Assembly: GCA_012839805.1 (NCBI GenBank)
Contig: DUMU01000005.1
Location: 152,646 to 216,645 of the forward strand
Direction: 5' to 3'
Origin: Bacillota bacterium
Lineage (GTDB): Bacteria > Bacillota > Limnochordia > Limnochordales > DUMU01
Length of the DNA stretch: 64,000 nucleotides
Under the pieces are notes generated by a model, which saw only the letters and a program-made list of their open reading frames with translations, searched no databases and was not told where the DNA came from. Below, piece after piece: positions 33,820-43,429 of this stretch (position 1 is its first letter; every line of letters starts with the position of its first letter). The translations under genes and the position numbers were made by a program.

Positions 33820-33925
33820 AAGCGGGCCTGCGGGGGCCGGCCATACTCCCTCCTGCGGTCCTCGGGACAACGCGTTGGCCCCGCGTTGCTTCCGGCAAGG
33901 CCTGGCAAACTGTAGCCGGGCCCGG

Positions 33926-33954
33926 TTGCAAAACGGAGGCCGGGGTGGTATACT
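33926..33954 (+). promoter_or_regulatory. SigmaA promoter of the rimP-nusA operon
   Basis: TTGCAA (33926-33931) and TATACT (33949-33954) are 17 bases apart with TGG before the -10, the same -10 block as at rpsB. Transcription would begin near 33961, giving a leader of about 70 bases before rimP that contains the hairpin at 33982-34007. The interval 33820-34030 holds no gene that I can support. Confidence 0.75.
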
Positions 33955-33981
33955 ACGTTGGGCTCATGACTTGTGCGTGCG

Positions 33982-34010
33982 AAAGAGTGGGGTTTGTCCC
34001 ACTCTTTTCT
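33982..34010 (+). terminator. Leader hairpin/attenuator upstream of rimP
   Basis: AAAGAGTGGG (33982-33991) pairs perfectly with CCCACTCTTT (33998-34007) around a 6-base loop and is followed by TCT; the 3' arm itself supplies the T-run, as in bidirectional terminators. Placed between promoter and rimP, it could attenuate the operon, as NusA-operon leaders do in other bacteria. Mechanism is inferred. Confidence 0.6.
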
Positions 34011-34030
34011 CCTGTCTGGGGGAGTGCGGG

Positions 34031-34498
34031 TTGGCAAACCGAGTGGTGGAGGTCGTCAGCGCCCTGGCCGAGCCGGTCGCAACCGAGCTGGGCCTGGAGT
34101 TGGTGGACGTAGAGTACGAAAAGGAAGGCCCCCGGTGGGTGCTACGGGTGTTGATCGACAAGCCGGAGGGAGTAACCGTGGCTGATTGTGAAGCCATGAG
34201 TCGACGGCTCGATCCGCTCCTCGACGAAGCCGATCCGATACCCCACCAGTACTCCCTCGAGGTTTCTTCGCCCGGGGTCGAAAGGCGGCTGCGGCGAAAA
34301 GAGGATTACCGCCGGTTCACGGGGAAGGAAGTCTGCCTGCGGCTCTTTCAACCCTTTGAGGGGCGAAGGAAGTGGCAGGGGCGTCTCGTTGGCTTGGACC
34401 AGGAGGAGAACGTAGTTTTGGAGACCGAGCAGGGGGAGAAGCGCATTCCTTTAGAACGGATAAGCAAAGCCAACATCGTGTTCCGGTTCCCGGCGTGA
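34031..34498 (+). CDS. rimP: Ribosome maturation factor RimP
   Basis: RimP assists late 30S assembly. The 155-residue product has an N-terminal alpha/beta domain (LAEPVATELGLELVDVEYEK, WVLRVLIDKPEGVTVADCEA, SRRLDPLLDEADPIPHQYSL) and a C-terminal SH3-like barrel (VCLRLFQPFEGRRKWQGRL, EQGEKRIPLERISKANIV). TTG 34031 was chosen because GGGGGAG lies seven bases upstream; the open frame extends back to 33482 through polC and is spurious. The first gene of the rimP-to-ribF operon. Confidence 0.93.
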   Translation: MANRVVEVVSALAEPVATELGLELVDVEYEKEGPRWVLRVLIDKPEGVTVADCEAMSRRLDPLLDEADPIPHQYSLEVSSPGVERRLRRKEDYRRFTGKEVCLRLFQPFEGRRKWQGRLVGLDQEENVVLETEQGEKRIPLERISKANIVFRFPA

Positions 34499-34519
34499 TA
34501 GCGAAAGAGGAGGATCCAC

Positions 34520-36574
34520 GTGGCGGCAAGGGCGAAACGGCAAAAAGAGGCGGAAAGCTCCACTGCGGTGCTCCTGCGTGAACTCGAGGGAGCGTTGAAT
34601 GAGCTCGAACGCGAACGGGGGATTCCCCGGGACGTGCTCCGCGAGGCTATCACTCAGGCCATTCTCACTGCGTACAAGCGTCACTTTGCCGGCGCGGACC
34701 AGGCGAACGTCACCATCGACATCGGACCCGCGGGGGTTAGAGTCTTCCGCCGGCTGAAAGTGGTGGACGACACCGAATATGAGCGCATGAGGGCCGCGGC
34801 CGATGCCGACTCGGAACAGAACCGGGGCCCGGGGGAGGCGGAACCTGGCGAGACCACAGGCGAGGAGGCTATAGGGCCCGAGGGGTCAGAGGAGTCTGAA
34901 GAGGCCGAGAAGGCCGGTAAGGGAGCCGGGCTGAACGGGGAAGCCGGAGAGGAGACCACCGGGCAGGAGGATAAAGGCAGGGTCCTTTCCGCGGCCGAAG
35001 CCGACGGTACCGTGGCCCCGAGCGGCGGCGGGAGGCGTCCTCTCCGGGTCAATCGTGACGTCATCCCGCTATCGGAAGCACGGCGGATCCGGCCGGACTA
35101 CCAGGTGGGAGAGGTGGTTCAGGTCGAAGTGACGCCCCGGGAGTTCGGCCGCATCGCGGCTCAGGCCGCCAAGCAGGTGCTGGTGCAGCGCCTGCGGGAA
35201 GCGGAACGGGCCCTTGTTTACCAGCAGTTCGCCAACAAGGAAGGGGATATCGTCACCGGGGTCGTCCAGCGGCGGGAAAACCGTAACCTGGTTATCGACC
35301 TGGGTAAAGTGGAGGCCTTGATGCCACCGAGTGAACAGGTTCCAACCGAGAACTACCAGCCGGGGACGCGCCTTAAGGTGTACGTCGCTGAAGTTCGGAA
35401 GGCTGCTCGGGGTCCTCAGGTGGTGGTATCACGGACCCATCCTGGGCTCTTGAAGCGTCTTTTCGAGCTGGAGGTACCCGAGATCCACGACGGGATCGTG
35501 GAGATAAAAGCGGTGGCTCGCGAGCCGGGCCACCGGGCGAAGATAGCGGTTCATTCCCGCAAGCCGGGGGTTGACCCGGTGGGGGCGTGCGTGGGGCCGC
35601 GCGGGATGCGGGTACAAAACGTGGTGCAGGAACTCCGAGGGGAGAAAGTCGATATCATACCCTGGGACCCGCTGCCCGAGAAGTTCATCGCCCGGGCGTT
35701 GGAGCCGGCGGAGGCGCAACGGGTCATCCTGCGTCCCCTGGACAAGTCAGCGAGGGTCATAGTACCTGACAACAAGCTTTCCCTCGCTATCGGCCGGGAG
35801 GGCCAGAACGCGCGGCTGGCCGCCAAGCTGACCGGATGGAAGATCGACATCAAGAGCACCAGCCAGATGGCGGAGATCCTCGCGCAGGAGTTGTTCACCC
35901 CCGCGGTCAAGGCGGGCAGAGAAAAAGAAGAGGTCGTTGCGCCCAGCCGGACTCCTGAGGGCGTGGCGGCAGCGCCGGTGGCGGCTGCTCCCGAACCTGC
36001 TCCGGAGGCGGCACCATTGCCACCCGGCTGGGTGGCTGCAGGTGCACCGGCCGTCGAAGCCGGGCCGGGGGCGCCGTCGGCGTGGACGGATCAGGTGCCG
36101 GTACCGGGGGAGGAGGGCGAGGAGAGTCGCGAGGTTCGGCCAGAAGCGGAGCCGCTGGTCGGCGAAGCGGCGGGGCGCCGGCGAGACGAAGAGGAAAGTG
36201 AGCGTCCCGCCCGCCGTACTCGGGGACCCCGCCGGGAGAAGCGGGACGAGATCGAGCTGGAAGTTTTGGAGGAAGTGGATGAACCCTTGCCTACTCTCTT
36301 CTCCGAGGAGAGTGAGGAGAACAGGACGACCACGGAGCCCCGGATCCGCAAGCGGGCTCCGGTACGAGTACGTTCTGCTCCCGATCAACCGCTCGCCACG
36401 TCCCTGGCGGCGTTGCTACAAGAGAAGGGAGTCAGCCTTCCTGGCCTGACGGCCACGGTGGGTGAGGGGCAGACCGAGGGAAAGAAGGAAGCCGGTGCTT
36501 CTTCCACCGGTTCTTCTGGGGATACGGGTGAGCCGGGTAGGAAGGCCCGCCAGAACAAGGGGGAGACTCGGTGA
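34520..36574 (+). CDS. nusA: Transcription elongation/antitermination factor NusA with extra acidic insert and long tail
   Basis: NusA binds RNA polymerase and modulates pausing and termination. The N-terminal domain, S1 (DIVTGVVQRRENRNLVIDL), KH1 (AKIAVHSRKPGVDPVGACVG) and KH2 (VPDNKLSLAIGREGQNARLA) are complete. The N-terminal domain is interrupted by a Glu/Gly-rich insert (about residues 93-174). After KH2 the protein runs on for ~230 residues of Ala/Glu/Arg-rich, low-complexity sequence. Total length is 684 against about 350-500 in most Firmicutes. GTG 34520 has GAGGAGG upstream. It overlaps rnpM at GTGA. Confidence 0.95.
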   Translation: MAARAKRQKEAESSTAVLLRELEGALNELERERGIPRDVLREAITQAILTAYKRHFAGADQANVTIDIGPAGVRVFRRLKVVDDTEYERMRAAADADSEQNRGPGEAEPGETTGEEAIGPEGSEESEEAEKAGKGAGLNGEAGEETTGQEDKGRVLSAAEADGTVAPSGGGRRPLRVNRDVIPLSEARRIRPDYQVGEVVQVEVTPREFGRIAAQAAKQVLVQRLREAERALVYQQFANKEGDIVTGVVQRRENRNLVIDLGKVEALMPPSEQVPTENYQPGTRLKVYVAEVRKAARGPQVVVSRTHPGLLKRLFELEVPEIHDGIVEIKAVAREPGHRAKIAVHSRKPGVDPVGACVGPRGMRVQNVVQELRGEKVDIIPWDPLPEKFIARALEPAEAQRVILRPLDKSARVIVPDNKLSLAIGREGQNARLAAKLTGWKIDIKSTSQMAEILAQELFTPAVKAGREKEEVVAPSRTPEGVAAAPVAAAPEPAPEAAPLPPGWVAAGAPAVEAGPGAPSAWTDQVPVPGEEGEESREVRPEAEPLVGEAAGRRRDEEESERPARRTRGPRREKRDEIELEVLEEVDEPLPTLFSEESEENRTTTEPRIRKRAPVRVRSAPDQPLATSLAALLQEKGVSLPGLTATVGEGQTEGKKEAGASSTGSSGDTGEPGRKARQNKGETR

Positions 36575-36882
36575 AGCACGTTCCGCAGCGGACTTGCATC
36601 GGGTGTCACAGCGTCCGTCCCAAGCGGGAACTGGTGCGGGTAGTGCGTACCCCGGAGGGAGAGGTGCTGGTTGATGCTTCCGGGCGTCGCGCGGGCCGGG
36701 GGGCATACATTTGCCCCGATCCGGCGTGCCTGGAACGGGCGCTGAGCGGGAACCGCCTGGAACGGGCGCTGGAATGTGCAGTGCCTCGTGACATTGCGGC
36801 TGCCCTCGATAAGGAGTTGCGGGAACTGATCAGCTTGCGACTGAGATCGGAGGCGTCCCCCGGCAGGCCTGCGCAGGTTTGA
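36571..36882 (+). CDS. rnpM: YlxR/RnpM family RNA-binding protein
   Basis: YlxR, recently named RnpM, modulates RNase P. The 103-residue product has the family signature PQRTCIGCHSVRPKRELVRV with the zinc-like Cys pair and RRAGRGAYICPDPACLERAL. GTG 36571 overlaps the nusA stop. The usual next gene, the L7Ae-like ylxQ, is missing; infB follows at once. Confidence 0.93.
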   Translation: MKHVPQRTCIGCHSVRPKRELVRVVRTPEGEVLVDASGRRAGRGAYICPDPACLERALSGNRLERALECAVPRDIAAALDKELRELISLRLRSEASPGRPAQV

Positions 36883-36907
36883 GAGAAATTCTTTCGGGGG
36901 GTTGGGC

Positions 36908-39661
36908 ATGAACGAAACGAAAACCGAAATCGTTCAAGAAGAGACGAGCGGCCGGGCGAATTCACGGCCGACAGGAGCGAGCGATGTGCCGGCGGAGCGT
37001 TCCCGACCATCAATGCGGGAGAGGGCAACCGGCCCGGCGATGCCCGGGTCGTCGCCGGGCGGTGTCTCTGCCGTCGTTGGTCTGGGCAAGCCGGTGGGCT
37101 TACACGGTGCCGGCCAGCGCCCCGGACGGGTACTCGCTCCCAGCCGTATGCCGCTGGTACGCTCTGGTTCCCGGCCCGCGGGTCCGAGCCAACCCCCCCG
37201 GCCCGCGGGTCTTAGCCCGGGACCCGGGGTCGAAACCCCGGTCCGTGCTGCCAAGGCCGGGGCGGCGGTCGCGACCACCAAGTCCGAGGCGGTGCCGAAG
37301 AAGGGGCCGGAACGCGAGCAGATCAAGCAGGCGGCGCCAGCGGTGACGCCGGCGCCGGCAGCAGGGGCAGTGCCGGCACCAACGCCGGCTCAAGCGGTAG
37401 CGCCTGTACTAACGCCACCGCCGGCGCCGGCGGCAACTCCGACTCCAACTCCGACTCCAACTCCGACTCCAACTCCAACTCCAACTCCAACTCCAGCTCC
37501 ACCCGCACCCTCCCCGGAAAGTGTCATGCCCGCGCCGGTCGTGGGTGAAGGCCCGGCCAGGGCCATCGCTTCTCCGGCCACGGCAGAGGAAGCGGCGGGC
37601 CGGACGGCAGCCGCGCCATCGCCGGCCGCTCCGGCCAAAGGTCCAGCCGGGGCACGGCCCGAAGGCCGCCCGGCGGGTGGGGCTGGTAGCGCTCGCCAAG
37701 CCGCCCCGGCGACCGCGAAGCCGGCCGCTCAGCGGAGCCGGGCCAGCACTGCCCGGCAGGGTACTGCCGCCGGTCCCACCGCTACGAGGAGCCGTGCCAC
37801 TGCCGCGGCCCAGAAGCAAGGGGCCGCCGCAGCCCGGCCACCGGTGTCCGCGAACGGCCGTTCACATGCTAAGGGCGCCGCGCGCGGGGCTGCTGAGACT
37901 GCACCGGTTCGAACCAAAGTGGTTGAAATCGGTGGACAGATTACCGTCAAGGATCTAGCTCAGAGGCTGGGAGTCTCTCCGGCCCAGCTGATCAAGGTGC
38001 TGATCCAGCTAGGCGTCATGGCGGGAATCAACCAGAGCCTCGACCAGGAAACTGCCGCCCTGGTGGCCCAGGAGTTCGGGGCGGAGGTGCGTCTCAAGGA
38101 GATCCACGACATCAGCAAGGAACTGGAGGACACCCCTGATCCTGAAGAATCGTTGAAGCCCAGACCGCCCGTGGTCACGATCATGGGTCACGTGGACCAC
38201 GGCAAGACCACGCTGCTGGACGCCATCCGTCAGAGCCGCATTGCCGCGGGTGAAGCCGGTGGAATCACCCAGCACATCGGTGCCTACCAGGTGGAGGTCA
38301 AAGGTAAGAAGATCACGTTCCTGGACACTCCGGGCCACGAGGCCTTTACCGCCATGCGGGCCCGGGGCGCTCAGGTGACCGACATTGCCATCCTGGTGGT
38401 AGCCGCCGACGACGGGGTTATGCCCCAGACCGTCGAGGCGGTCAACCATGCCAAAGCGGCCGGAGTCCCCATCGTGGTTGCGGTCAACAAGATGGACAAA
38501 CCGGGTGCCAACCCTGACCGGGTAAAGCAGCAGTTGTCGGAACACGGGCTGCTTCCGGAAGAGTGGGGGGGCGACACCATCTATGTACCGATCTCGGCCT
38601 TGCGGAAGACCGGCCTTGATGACCTCTTGGAGATGGTATTGCTCGTCGCGGAGATGAAAGAACTGAAAGCGAACCCGGACCGGCCGGCCCGGGGACGAGT
38701 GATCGAGGCCGAGCTGGATCGGGCCCGGGGCCCCGTCGCTACCGTGCTGGTTCAGAAGGGGACCTTGCGTACGGGCGACACGGTTATAGTCGGTTCTGCC
38801 TTCGGTAAGGTACGCGCGCTCATGAACGAACTGGGCAAGCGAATCGCCAAGGCCGGGCCATCCACCCCGGTACAGATCCTGGGGCTGGACGAGGTACCGA
38901 CTCCTGGCGACGAATTGATCGTCCTGCACGACGAGCGGATCGCCCGGCAGCTGGCGGAAAGCCGCCGGGAGCGGCAGCGGCAGGAGGAACGGCAGACCGG
39001 CGAACCCAGGGTCACTCTGGAAAACCTGATGGACAAGATCAAAGAAGGAGAGACTCGTTCGCTCAACGTCATCTTGAAAGCAGACGTGCAGGGTTCGCTG
39101 GAGGCCCTTCGTTCTGCTTTACTCGGGCTGAGTACCGACGAGACTAGGGTCAACATCGTCCATGCCGGGGTCGGTGGCATTACCGAGAGTGATGTCAACC
39201 TGGCGGATGCCTCGGGAGCGATCATCATCGGGTTCAACGTGCGTCCGGACCAGACGGGAGCAAAAGCGGCCGAGCGGACCGGGGTCGATATCCGTACCTA
39301 CCAGGTCATCTATGACGTGCTGGCCGACGTCAAGCAGGCGCTCCAAGGGCTGCTCGCCCCCAGGACTCAAGAGGTGATCCTGGGCCGGGCCGAGGTACGG
39401 CAGACCTTCCACGTACCCAAAGTCGGGACGGTGGCCGGCTGCTTCGTAATCTCGGGGCGGATCCAGAGGGGCGCTAACGTGCGAGTCTTGCGGGACTCGC
39501 GTGTGATCTACGACGGGCGCATCGAATCGCTGCGCCGCTTCAAGGATGACGTCCGGGAAGTTCCGGAAGGCTATGAATGCGGCGTAGGGATCGAAAAGTT
39601 CAACGACGTGAAGGAGGGCGACGTCCTGGAGGCATACGGCACCCAAGAGGTTCCAGCCTGA
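36908..39661 (+). CDS. infB: Translation initiation factor IF-2
   Basis: IF-2 places the initiator tRNA on the ribosome. The 917-residue protein has a low-complexity N-terminus of about 330 residues (Ala/Pro/Gly/Arg, with a TP repeat), the IF2-N domain ([20 protein letters not shown]), the G domain ([12 protein letters not shown] near residue 427, [16 protein letters not shown]) and domains II-IV ([32 protein letters not shown]). ATG 36908 follows CGGGGGG at seven bases; TTG 36902 is possible. Usual neighbours nusA and rbfA flank it. Confidence 0.96.
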   Translation: MNETKTEIVQEETSGRANSRPTGASDVPAERSRPSMRERATGPAMPGSSPGGVSAVVGLGKPVGLHGAGQRPGRVLAPSRMPLVRSGSRPAGPSQPPRPAGLSPGPGVETPVRAAKAGAAVATTKSEAVPKKGPEREQIKQAAPAVTPAPAAGAVPAPTPAQAVAPVLTPPPAPAATPTPTPTPTPTPTPTPTPTPAPPAPSPESVMPAPVVGEGPARAIASPATAEEAAGRTAAAPSPAAPAKGPAGARPEGRPAGGAGSARQAAPATAKPAAQRSRASTARQGTAAGPTATRSRATAAAQKQGAAAARPPVSANGRSHAKGAARGAAETAPVRTKVVEIGGQITVKDLAQRLGVSPAQLIKVLIQLGVMAGINQSLDQETAALVAQEFGAEVRLKEIHDISKELEDTPDPEESLKPRPPVVTIMGHVDHGKTTLLDAIRQSRIAAGEAGGITQHIGAYQVEVKGKKITFLDTPGHEAFTAMRARGAQVTDIAILVVAADDGVMPQTVEAVNHAKAAGVPIVVAVNKMDKPGANPDRVKQQLSEHGLLPEEWGGDTIYVPISALRKTGLDDLLEMVLLVAEMKELKANPDRPARGRVIEAELDRARGPVATVLVQKGTLRTGDTVIVGSAFGKVRALMNELGKRIAKAGPSTPVQILGLDEVPTPGDELIVLHDERIARQLAESRRERQRQEERQTGEPRVTLENLMDKIKEGETRSLNVILKADVQGSLEALRSALLGLSTDETRVNIVHAGVGGITESDVNLADASGAIIIGFNVRPDQTGAKAAERTGVDIRTYQVIYDVLADVKQALQGLLAPRTQEVILGRAEVRQTFHVPKVGTVAGCFVISGRIQRGANVRVLRDSRVIYDGRIESLRRFKDDVREVPEGYECGVGIEKFNDVKEGDVLEAYGTQEVPA
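37435..37500 (+). repeat. Thr-Pro hexanucleotide repeat in infB
   Basis: Eleven in-frame hexamers of the form AACTCC/GACTCC/AGCTCC encode a TP tract ([18 protein letters not shown]) at about residues 177-198 of the disordered N-terminus. Little drift between units suggests recent slippage. Length variation among strains would be expected. Confidence 0.95.
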
Positions 39662-39740
39662 TGTGGCACGGTCTGCCGGCCCCGGAATCTGAGTTTCCGG
39701 GTAAGTGCGGGAAGTGGCAGTGGCAAGGGAGTGGAGAAGT

Positions 39741-40100
39741 ATGGGTGTGCGCCAGGAACGTCTGCGCGAAGAGATCAAGCGGGAAATGACCGACATCCTG
39801 CGCCGCTCTAAAGATCCCCGGATCGGTTTCGTCACGGTCACCGACGTGGAGCTGTCCCGGGACTTGGAGCACGCGCGGGTGTTCGTAACGGTCATGGGCA
39901 AACCGGCCGAGAAGGAGCAGACTTTGGCGGTATTGAAAGCAGCGACTGGGTACATCCGTACCGAACTGGCCCGGCGGGTGCGGGTACGGCACGTTCCCGA
40001 GGTGGTCTTCGTCGAAGATGAGTCGGTGGAGCGGGGGTTGCGGGTCGACCGGCTCCTGCGCGAGATCGCGGCCGAGCAGAAGCCGGAGGTTTCGTCATGA
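39741..40100 (+). CDS. rbfA: Ribosome-binding factor A
   Basis: RbfA is a cold-shock-type 30S maturation factor with a KH fold. The 119-residue product has VRQERLREEIKREMTDILRR, GFVTVTDVELSRDLEHARVF and ELARRVRVRHVPEVVFVEDE. ATG 39741 was chosen on homology and GGAGTGGAG upstream; ATG-initiated upstream frame from 39705 adds 12 residues. It overlaps nrnA by ATGA. Confidence 0.94.
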   Translation: MGVRQERLREEIKREMTDILRRSKDPRIGFVTVTDVELSRDLEHARVFVTVMGKPAEKEQTLAVLKAATGYIRTELARRVRVRHVPEVVFVEDESVERGLRVDRLLREIAAEQKPEVSS

Positions 40101-41173
40101 AGTGCGACCTTCAACTGGATGAACTTCCTCCTCCTGCTCCCGTCATAGCCGCCCTGAGACAGGCCAGGCGTGCCCTGCTTGCCTGCCACGAGGATCCGGA
40201 CCCCGACTGTGTGGGCTCCATGTTGGCCCTGGCCCGCGGGCTCGCCCGTAGGGGAGTTCGGGTCACCACCGTATGTCCCGATCCGCTTTCCACGGCTTTG
40301 TTGCAATTACCCGGGGCCGAGTCGGTTCGTGCCCCGGCAGGTCTGGGGGAAGAGGGGCCATGGGACACGGGGATCGTGGTGGATTGTGAACCGGCTCGCA
40401 CCCGGGATGCCTGGCCGTACCTGGCCAGCGCCCCCGTTGTGATAAACATCGATCACCACGAAACCAATGACGGCCAGGTGGGCCTCGTCTGGGTCGAACC
40501 GGAGGCGGCCGCCACCGGTGAACTGGTTTTTGCCGTCCTCTCCGCCCTCCCCGTAGAGCTAGACCCGGCCATGGCCTGCCATCTTTTTGCTGCCCTCCAG
40601 GGAGATACAGGGTCTTTTCAGTTCGACAACACCAAGGCGCGCACGCTCCGCCTGGCCGCTCATCTGGTCGAATTGGGGGCCTCCCCGGGCGAGATCTCCC
40701 AGGCGCTGTATGAGACCCGGGAGCTCGGGTACGTCCAGTTGACGGGGGAAGTGATCCGGACCTTACGCCGCTCGCCCGATGGTAGAATCGCATGGGTCCA
40801 CCTCACCCGGGAGATGGTGGAAAGAGCCGGGTTGCGAGACAGTGAAGTGGAAGGCTTCGTACGCTATCCCCGGATGATCCGGGGAGTAGAGGTGGCCCTG
40901 CTCTTCCGGGAGACCAGTGACGGGCGGGTACGGGTATCCTTGCGCTCCCGTGGCCGGGTGGACGTCAGCCAGCTCGCGACCCGCCTCGGCGGGGGCGGTC
41001 ACATGCGCGCCTCCGGTTGCACTCTGGCCGCGACCCTGCCGGAGGCAGAAGCCCGGGTGATCGCCCTGGTCTCGGAAGCTCTCCGTGATGGCTCTCTACC
41101 TCGGGGGGAGGAGCATGCCCCGGATCTCGGGCTTTCTCAATCTGATCAAGCCATCCGGGCCGACCTCTCATGA
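40097..41173 (+). CDS. nrnA: DHH-family oligoribonuclease/pAp phosphatase NrnA
   Basis: NrnA degrades nanoRNAs and pAp. The 358-residue product has the DHH domain (CHEDPDPDCVGSMLALARGL; IVVDCEP; INIDHHETND with the DHH motif) and the DHHA1 domain (RLGGGGHMRASGC). The first metal motif, usually H-x-N/x-D-x-D, reads CHEDPDPDC. Located between rbfA and truB as in Bacillus-like orders. It overlaps truB by 59 bases at its low-complexity C-terminus. Confidence 0.93.
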   Translation: MKCDLQLDELPPPAPVIAALRQARRALLACHEDPDPDCVGSMLALARGLARRGVRVTTVCPDPLSTALLQLPGAESVRAPAGLGEEGPWDTGIVVDCEPARTRDAWPYLASAPVVINIDHHETNDGQVGLVWVEPEAAATGELVFAVLSALPVELDPAMACHLFAALQGDTGSFQFDNTKARTLRLAAHLVELGASPGEISQALYETRELGYVQLTGEVIRTLRRSPDGRIAWVHLTREMVERAGLRDSEVEGFVRYPRMIRGVEVALLFRETSDGRVRVSLRSRGRVDVSQLATRLGGGGHMRASGCTLAATLPEAEARVIALVSEALRDGSLPRGEEHAPDLGLSQSDQAIRADLS

Positions 41174-42110
41174 CCTGGTCGTCCGGTTGCGGCGGCTCCT
41201 ACCGGGTTTGCGCCTGGGGCACCTGGGCACGCTCGACCCGGCCGCCGGGGGAGTGTTGCCGATGGCTCTGGGCAGCGCTACCCGGCTTTCGGCTTATGCC
41301 GGCTGGCACCCCAAGACATACCGGGTCGAGTTGCTGCTCGGTCTTGAGACCACCAGCGGGGACTTGCAGGGGAGCATGGTGAGCGCGGCCCTCCCGGGTC
41401 GAGTAGTCAATGGCAATGATATCCGGGAGGTACTGAGACAGTTTACCGGACCGATCCGGCAGCGCCCGCCCCGAAGCAGCGCCGTGCATGTGGCGGGCCG
41501 GCGCAGTTACGAATGGGAACGGGCGGGTTTCCCGGTAGAGCCGCCCGAACGCCGGGTTACCGTGTACGAATGGCGGTGGCTGGCCGTTTTTCCCGCGGGG
41601 GGCGGCCTCCTCGATCCGGCGAAGGAGAGTGCAATCCGGCTGGCACCGGGGGATCGGCTCCTCTTCGAGGTCCTTTGTTCGGCCGGCACTTACGTCAGAG
41701 CCCTGGCCAGGGACATCGGGCGGGTTCTCGGTATTGGTGCTACCGTCAGTTACCTCTTACGTACTGCCGTCGGGCCCTTTACCCTGACCAATGCCATCCC
41801 GGTGGGACGGCTCGGGAGCGATCCGTCGGTAGCGGAAAGCGTGGTCCTCGCCGGGCTCTTGCCCCCGGCCACGATCTGGCCTCCGGATCGGCCGCGACTT
41901 CGGCTCGCGCCCGATTTGGTGAAACGCTTGCGGCAGGGCCAGGCGGTAAGGTACGAAGAATCACGCCTCGCCGCGGCGCCGGCCCGGGCCGGTCACGAGC
42001 CAGCCGGGTCCGGCCAGGAGGTGTTGATCGAGGATGGGACGGGGGAGGCGGTCGCCATCGGTCTCGCGTTGCCCGGAGGCTTCTTGCGAGCCAAGAGGAT
42101 TCTGACATGA
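41115..42110 (+). CDS. truB: tRNA pseudouridine(55) synthase TruB
   Basis: TruB makes pseudouridine 55 in tRNA. The 331-residue product has FLNLIKPSGPTSHDLVVRLR, the catalytic GHLGTLDPAAGGVLPMALG (Asp of GTLDP), YRVELLLGLETTSGDLQG, and CSAGTYVRALARDIGRVLG. The C-terminal PUA-like domain is present. ATG 41115 was chosen since GGGGGGAGG lies just upstream; ATG 41085 extends it into nrnA. It overlaps ribF by ATGA at 42107-42110. Confidence 0.95.
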   Translation: MPRISGFLNLIKPSGPTSHDLVVRLRRLLPGLRLGHLGTLDPAAGGVLPMALGSATRLSAYAGWHPKTYRVELLLGLETTSGDLQGSMVSAALPGRVVNGNDIREVLRQFTGPIRQRPPRSSAVHVAGRRSYEWERAGFPVEPPERRVTVYEWRWLAVFPAGGGLLDPAKESAIRLAPGDRLLFEVLCSAGTYVRALARDIGRVLGIGATVSYLLRTAVGPFTLTNAIPVGRLGSDPSVAESVVLAGLLPPATIWPPDRPRLRLAPDLVKRLRQGQAVRYEESRLAAAPARAGHEPAGSGQEVLIEDGTGEAVAIGLALPGGFLRAKRILT

Positions 42111-43057
42111 TCCGCTGGGAAACGGTCGCCTGGCAGGAGGCCCTAGATCTTCGCGGGGCAGTTTTTGCGCTGGGAACCTTCGATGGCGTACATCGGGGTC
42201 ACCAGGCCATCCTGGCGCGGGCCAGGGAGATGGCCCAGCGCAAAGGACGTCCCGCAGCGGTACTCACCTTCGACCGGCACCCCCAGGCTACCTTGCGAGG
42301 GAAGGCTCCCCCGGAGATTACCCCGCTGCCGGAAAAGCTCGCCATCCTACGTGCCCAGGGGATGGCGGCCGCGATCCTTTTGCAATTCGATGCCGAGCTG
42401 GCCAGCCTCCCGGCCCCGGATTTCGAGCGGGAGGTCTTGCACGAGTTGTTTTGCGCCTCCGGGGTGGTCGCCGGTTACAACTTCACTTACGGGCGGCGGG
42501 GTGAGGGTAGGGCCAGTTCCTTGGTGAAAGCAGGCGGGAAGTACGGCTTCGACGTCGAGGTGGTGGCGCCGGTGGAGGTGAACGGAGTGGTGGTATCCAG
42601 CACCCTCATACGGCAGGAACTCGCCCAGGGAAGGGTGGAATTGGCGGCTACTTTGCTCGGGCGGTATTACGCGTTACGCGGTCCGGTGGTGCCCGGCGAT
42701 GGGCGGGGGCGCTCCCTCGGCTTCCCCACCGCCAATTTGGCCCTGCCTGAAGGAAAGTTGTTGCCGGAAGAGGGAGTCTACCTGGGCTTGGCCGGGCTCG
42801 ACCGGGACCTTTGGCCGGCGCTGGTCTCCCTGGGACCACGACTCACCTTCCAGGCCGGGCCGGCGGTGGAGGTGCACCTGATCGATTTTCGGGGGAACCT
42901 GTACGGTAAGGAACTGACGGTTCACCTCGTGCGCCGCCTGCGGGCGCTTTTCCGGTTCCCTTCCGCCGAGGCTTTGCGGGCCCGCATGGAAGAGGATCTG
43001 GCCGAGGCGAGGGAGCTCTTTTCGCGTTTACACCCGAACGCGCTTATGCTAGAATAG
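42107..43057 (+). CDS. ribF: Bifunctional riboflavin kinase/FAD synthetase RibF
   Basis: RibF converts riboflavin to FMN and then FAD. The 316-residue product has the nucleotidyltransferase N-domain (ALGTFDGVHRGHQAILARA, TFDRHPQ, SSTLIRQELAQG) and the riboflavin kinase C-domain (GDGRGRSLGFPTANLAL, VEVHLIDFRGNLYGKELTV). ATG 42107 overlaps the truB stop; the frame is open back to 41513 but that part is antisense-like overlap with truB and rejected. It ends the rimP operon. The rpsO promoter overlaps its last codons. Confidence 0.95.
   Translation: MIRWETVAWQEALDLRGAVFALGTFDGVHRGHQAILARAREMAQRKGRPAAVLTFDRHPQATLRGKAPPEITPLPEKLAILRAQGMAAAILLQFDAELASLPAPDFEREVLHELFCASGVVAGYNFTYGRRGEGRASSLVKAGGKYGFDVEVVAPVEVNGVVVSSTLIRQELAQGRVELAATLLGRYYALRGPVVPGDGRGRSLGFPTANLALPEGKLLPEEGVYLGLAGLDRDLWPALVSLGPRLTFQAGPAVEVHLIDFRGNLYGKELTVHLVRRLRALFRFPSAEALRARMEEDLAEARELFSRLHPNALMLE
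43027..43055 (+). promoter_or_regulatory. SigmaA promoter of rpsO
   Basis: TTTACA (43027-43032) and TAGAAT (43050-43055) are 17 bases apart, with TGC directly before the -10 (extended -10). It overlaps the end of ribF. Transcription would start near 43062, leaving a leader of about 93 bases before rpsO. Confidence 0.8.
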
Positions 43058-43154
43058 CTGGCGGCCTGGAGAGAGCTGCCACGGCTAAAACCGCTGTCCG
43101 GCGCAAGTATGATCCTAACGCGGGGCAGTAGGCGATTGGGGGCGCTGATGGGAG

Positions 43155-43424
43155 ATGGCCTGGGAAAAAGAGCGGAAGGCGGAATTGATCAAGGAGTATC
43201 AAACCCACCCGGGCGACACCGGTTCACCGGAAGTACAGATCGCGCTGTTGACCCACCGCATCAACCAGCTGACCGAGCATTTGCGAGTTCACCGGAAGGA
43301 TCACCACTCGCGGCGGGGGCTCTACAAGATGATCGGCCAGCGCCGGGGGCTCCTGAATTACCTGCGGGAGAAAGACATCGAGAGGTACCGCACCCTGTTG
43401 GACCGCCTCGGGCTGCGGCATTGA
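43155..43424 (+). CDS. rpsO: 30S ribosomal protein S15
   Basis: S15 binds 16S rRNA early in 30S assembly. The 89-residue product carries [59 protein letters not shown] and the usual ending. Length is exactly normal. ATG 43155 has a weak site (GGGAG adjacent, GGGGG 12 bases off). It has its own promoter and is followed by a strong terminator. Confidence 0.97.
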   Translation: MAWEKERKAELIKEYQTHPGDTGSPEVQIALLTHRINQLTEHLRVHRKDHHSRRGLYKMIGQRRGLLNYLREKDIERYRTLLDRLGLRH

Positions 43425-43429
43425 GGGGC

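Noticed and set aside
41513..42106. Long upstream extension of ribF through truB
   Set aside because: Encodes low-complexity Gly/Arg-rich sequence antiparallel in character to TruB codons; RibF homology begins at ATG 42107, coupled to the truB stop.
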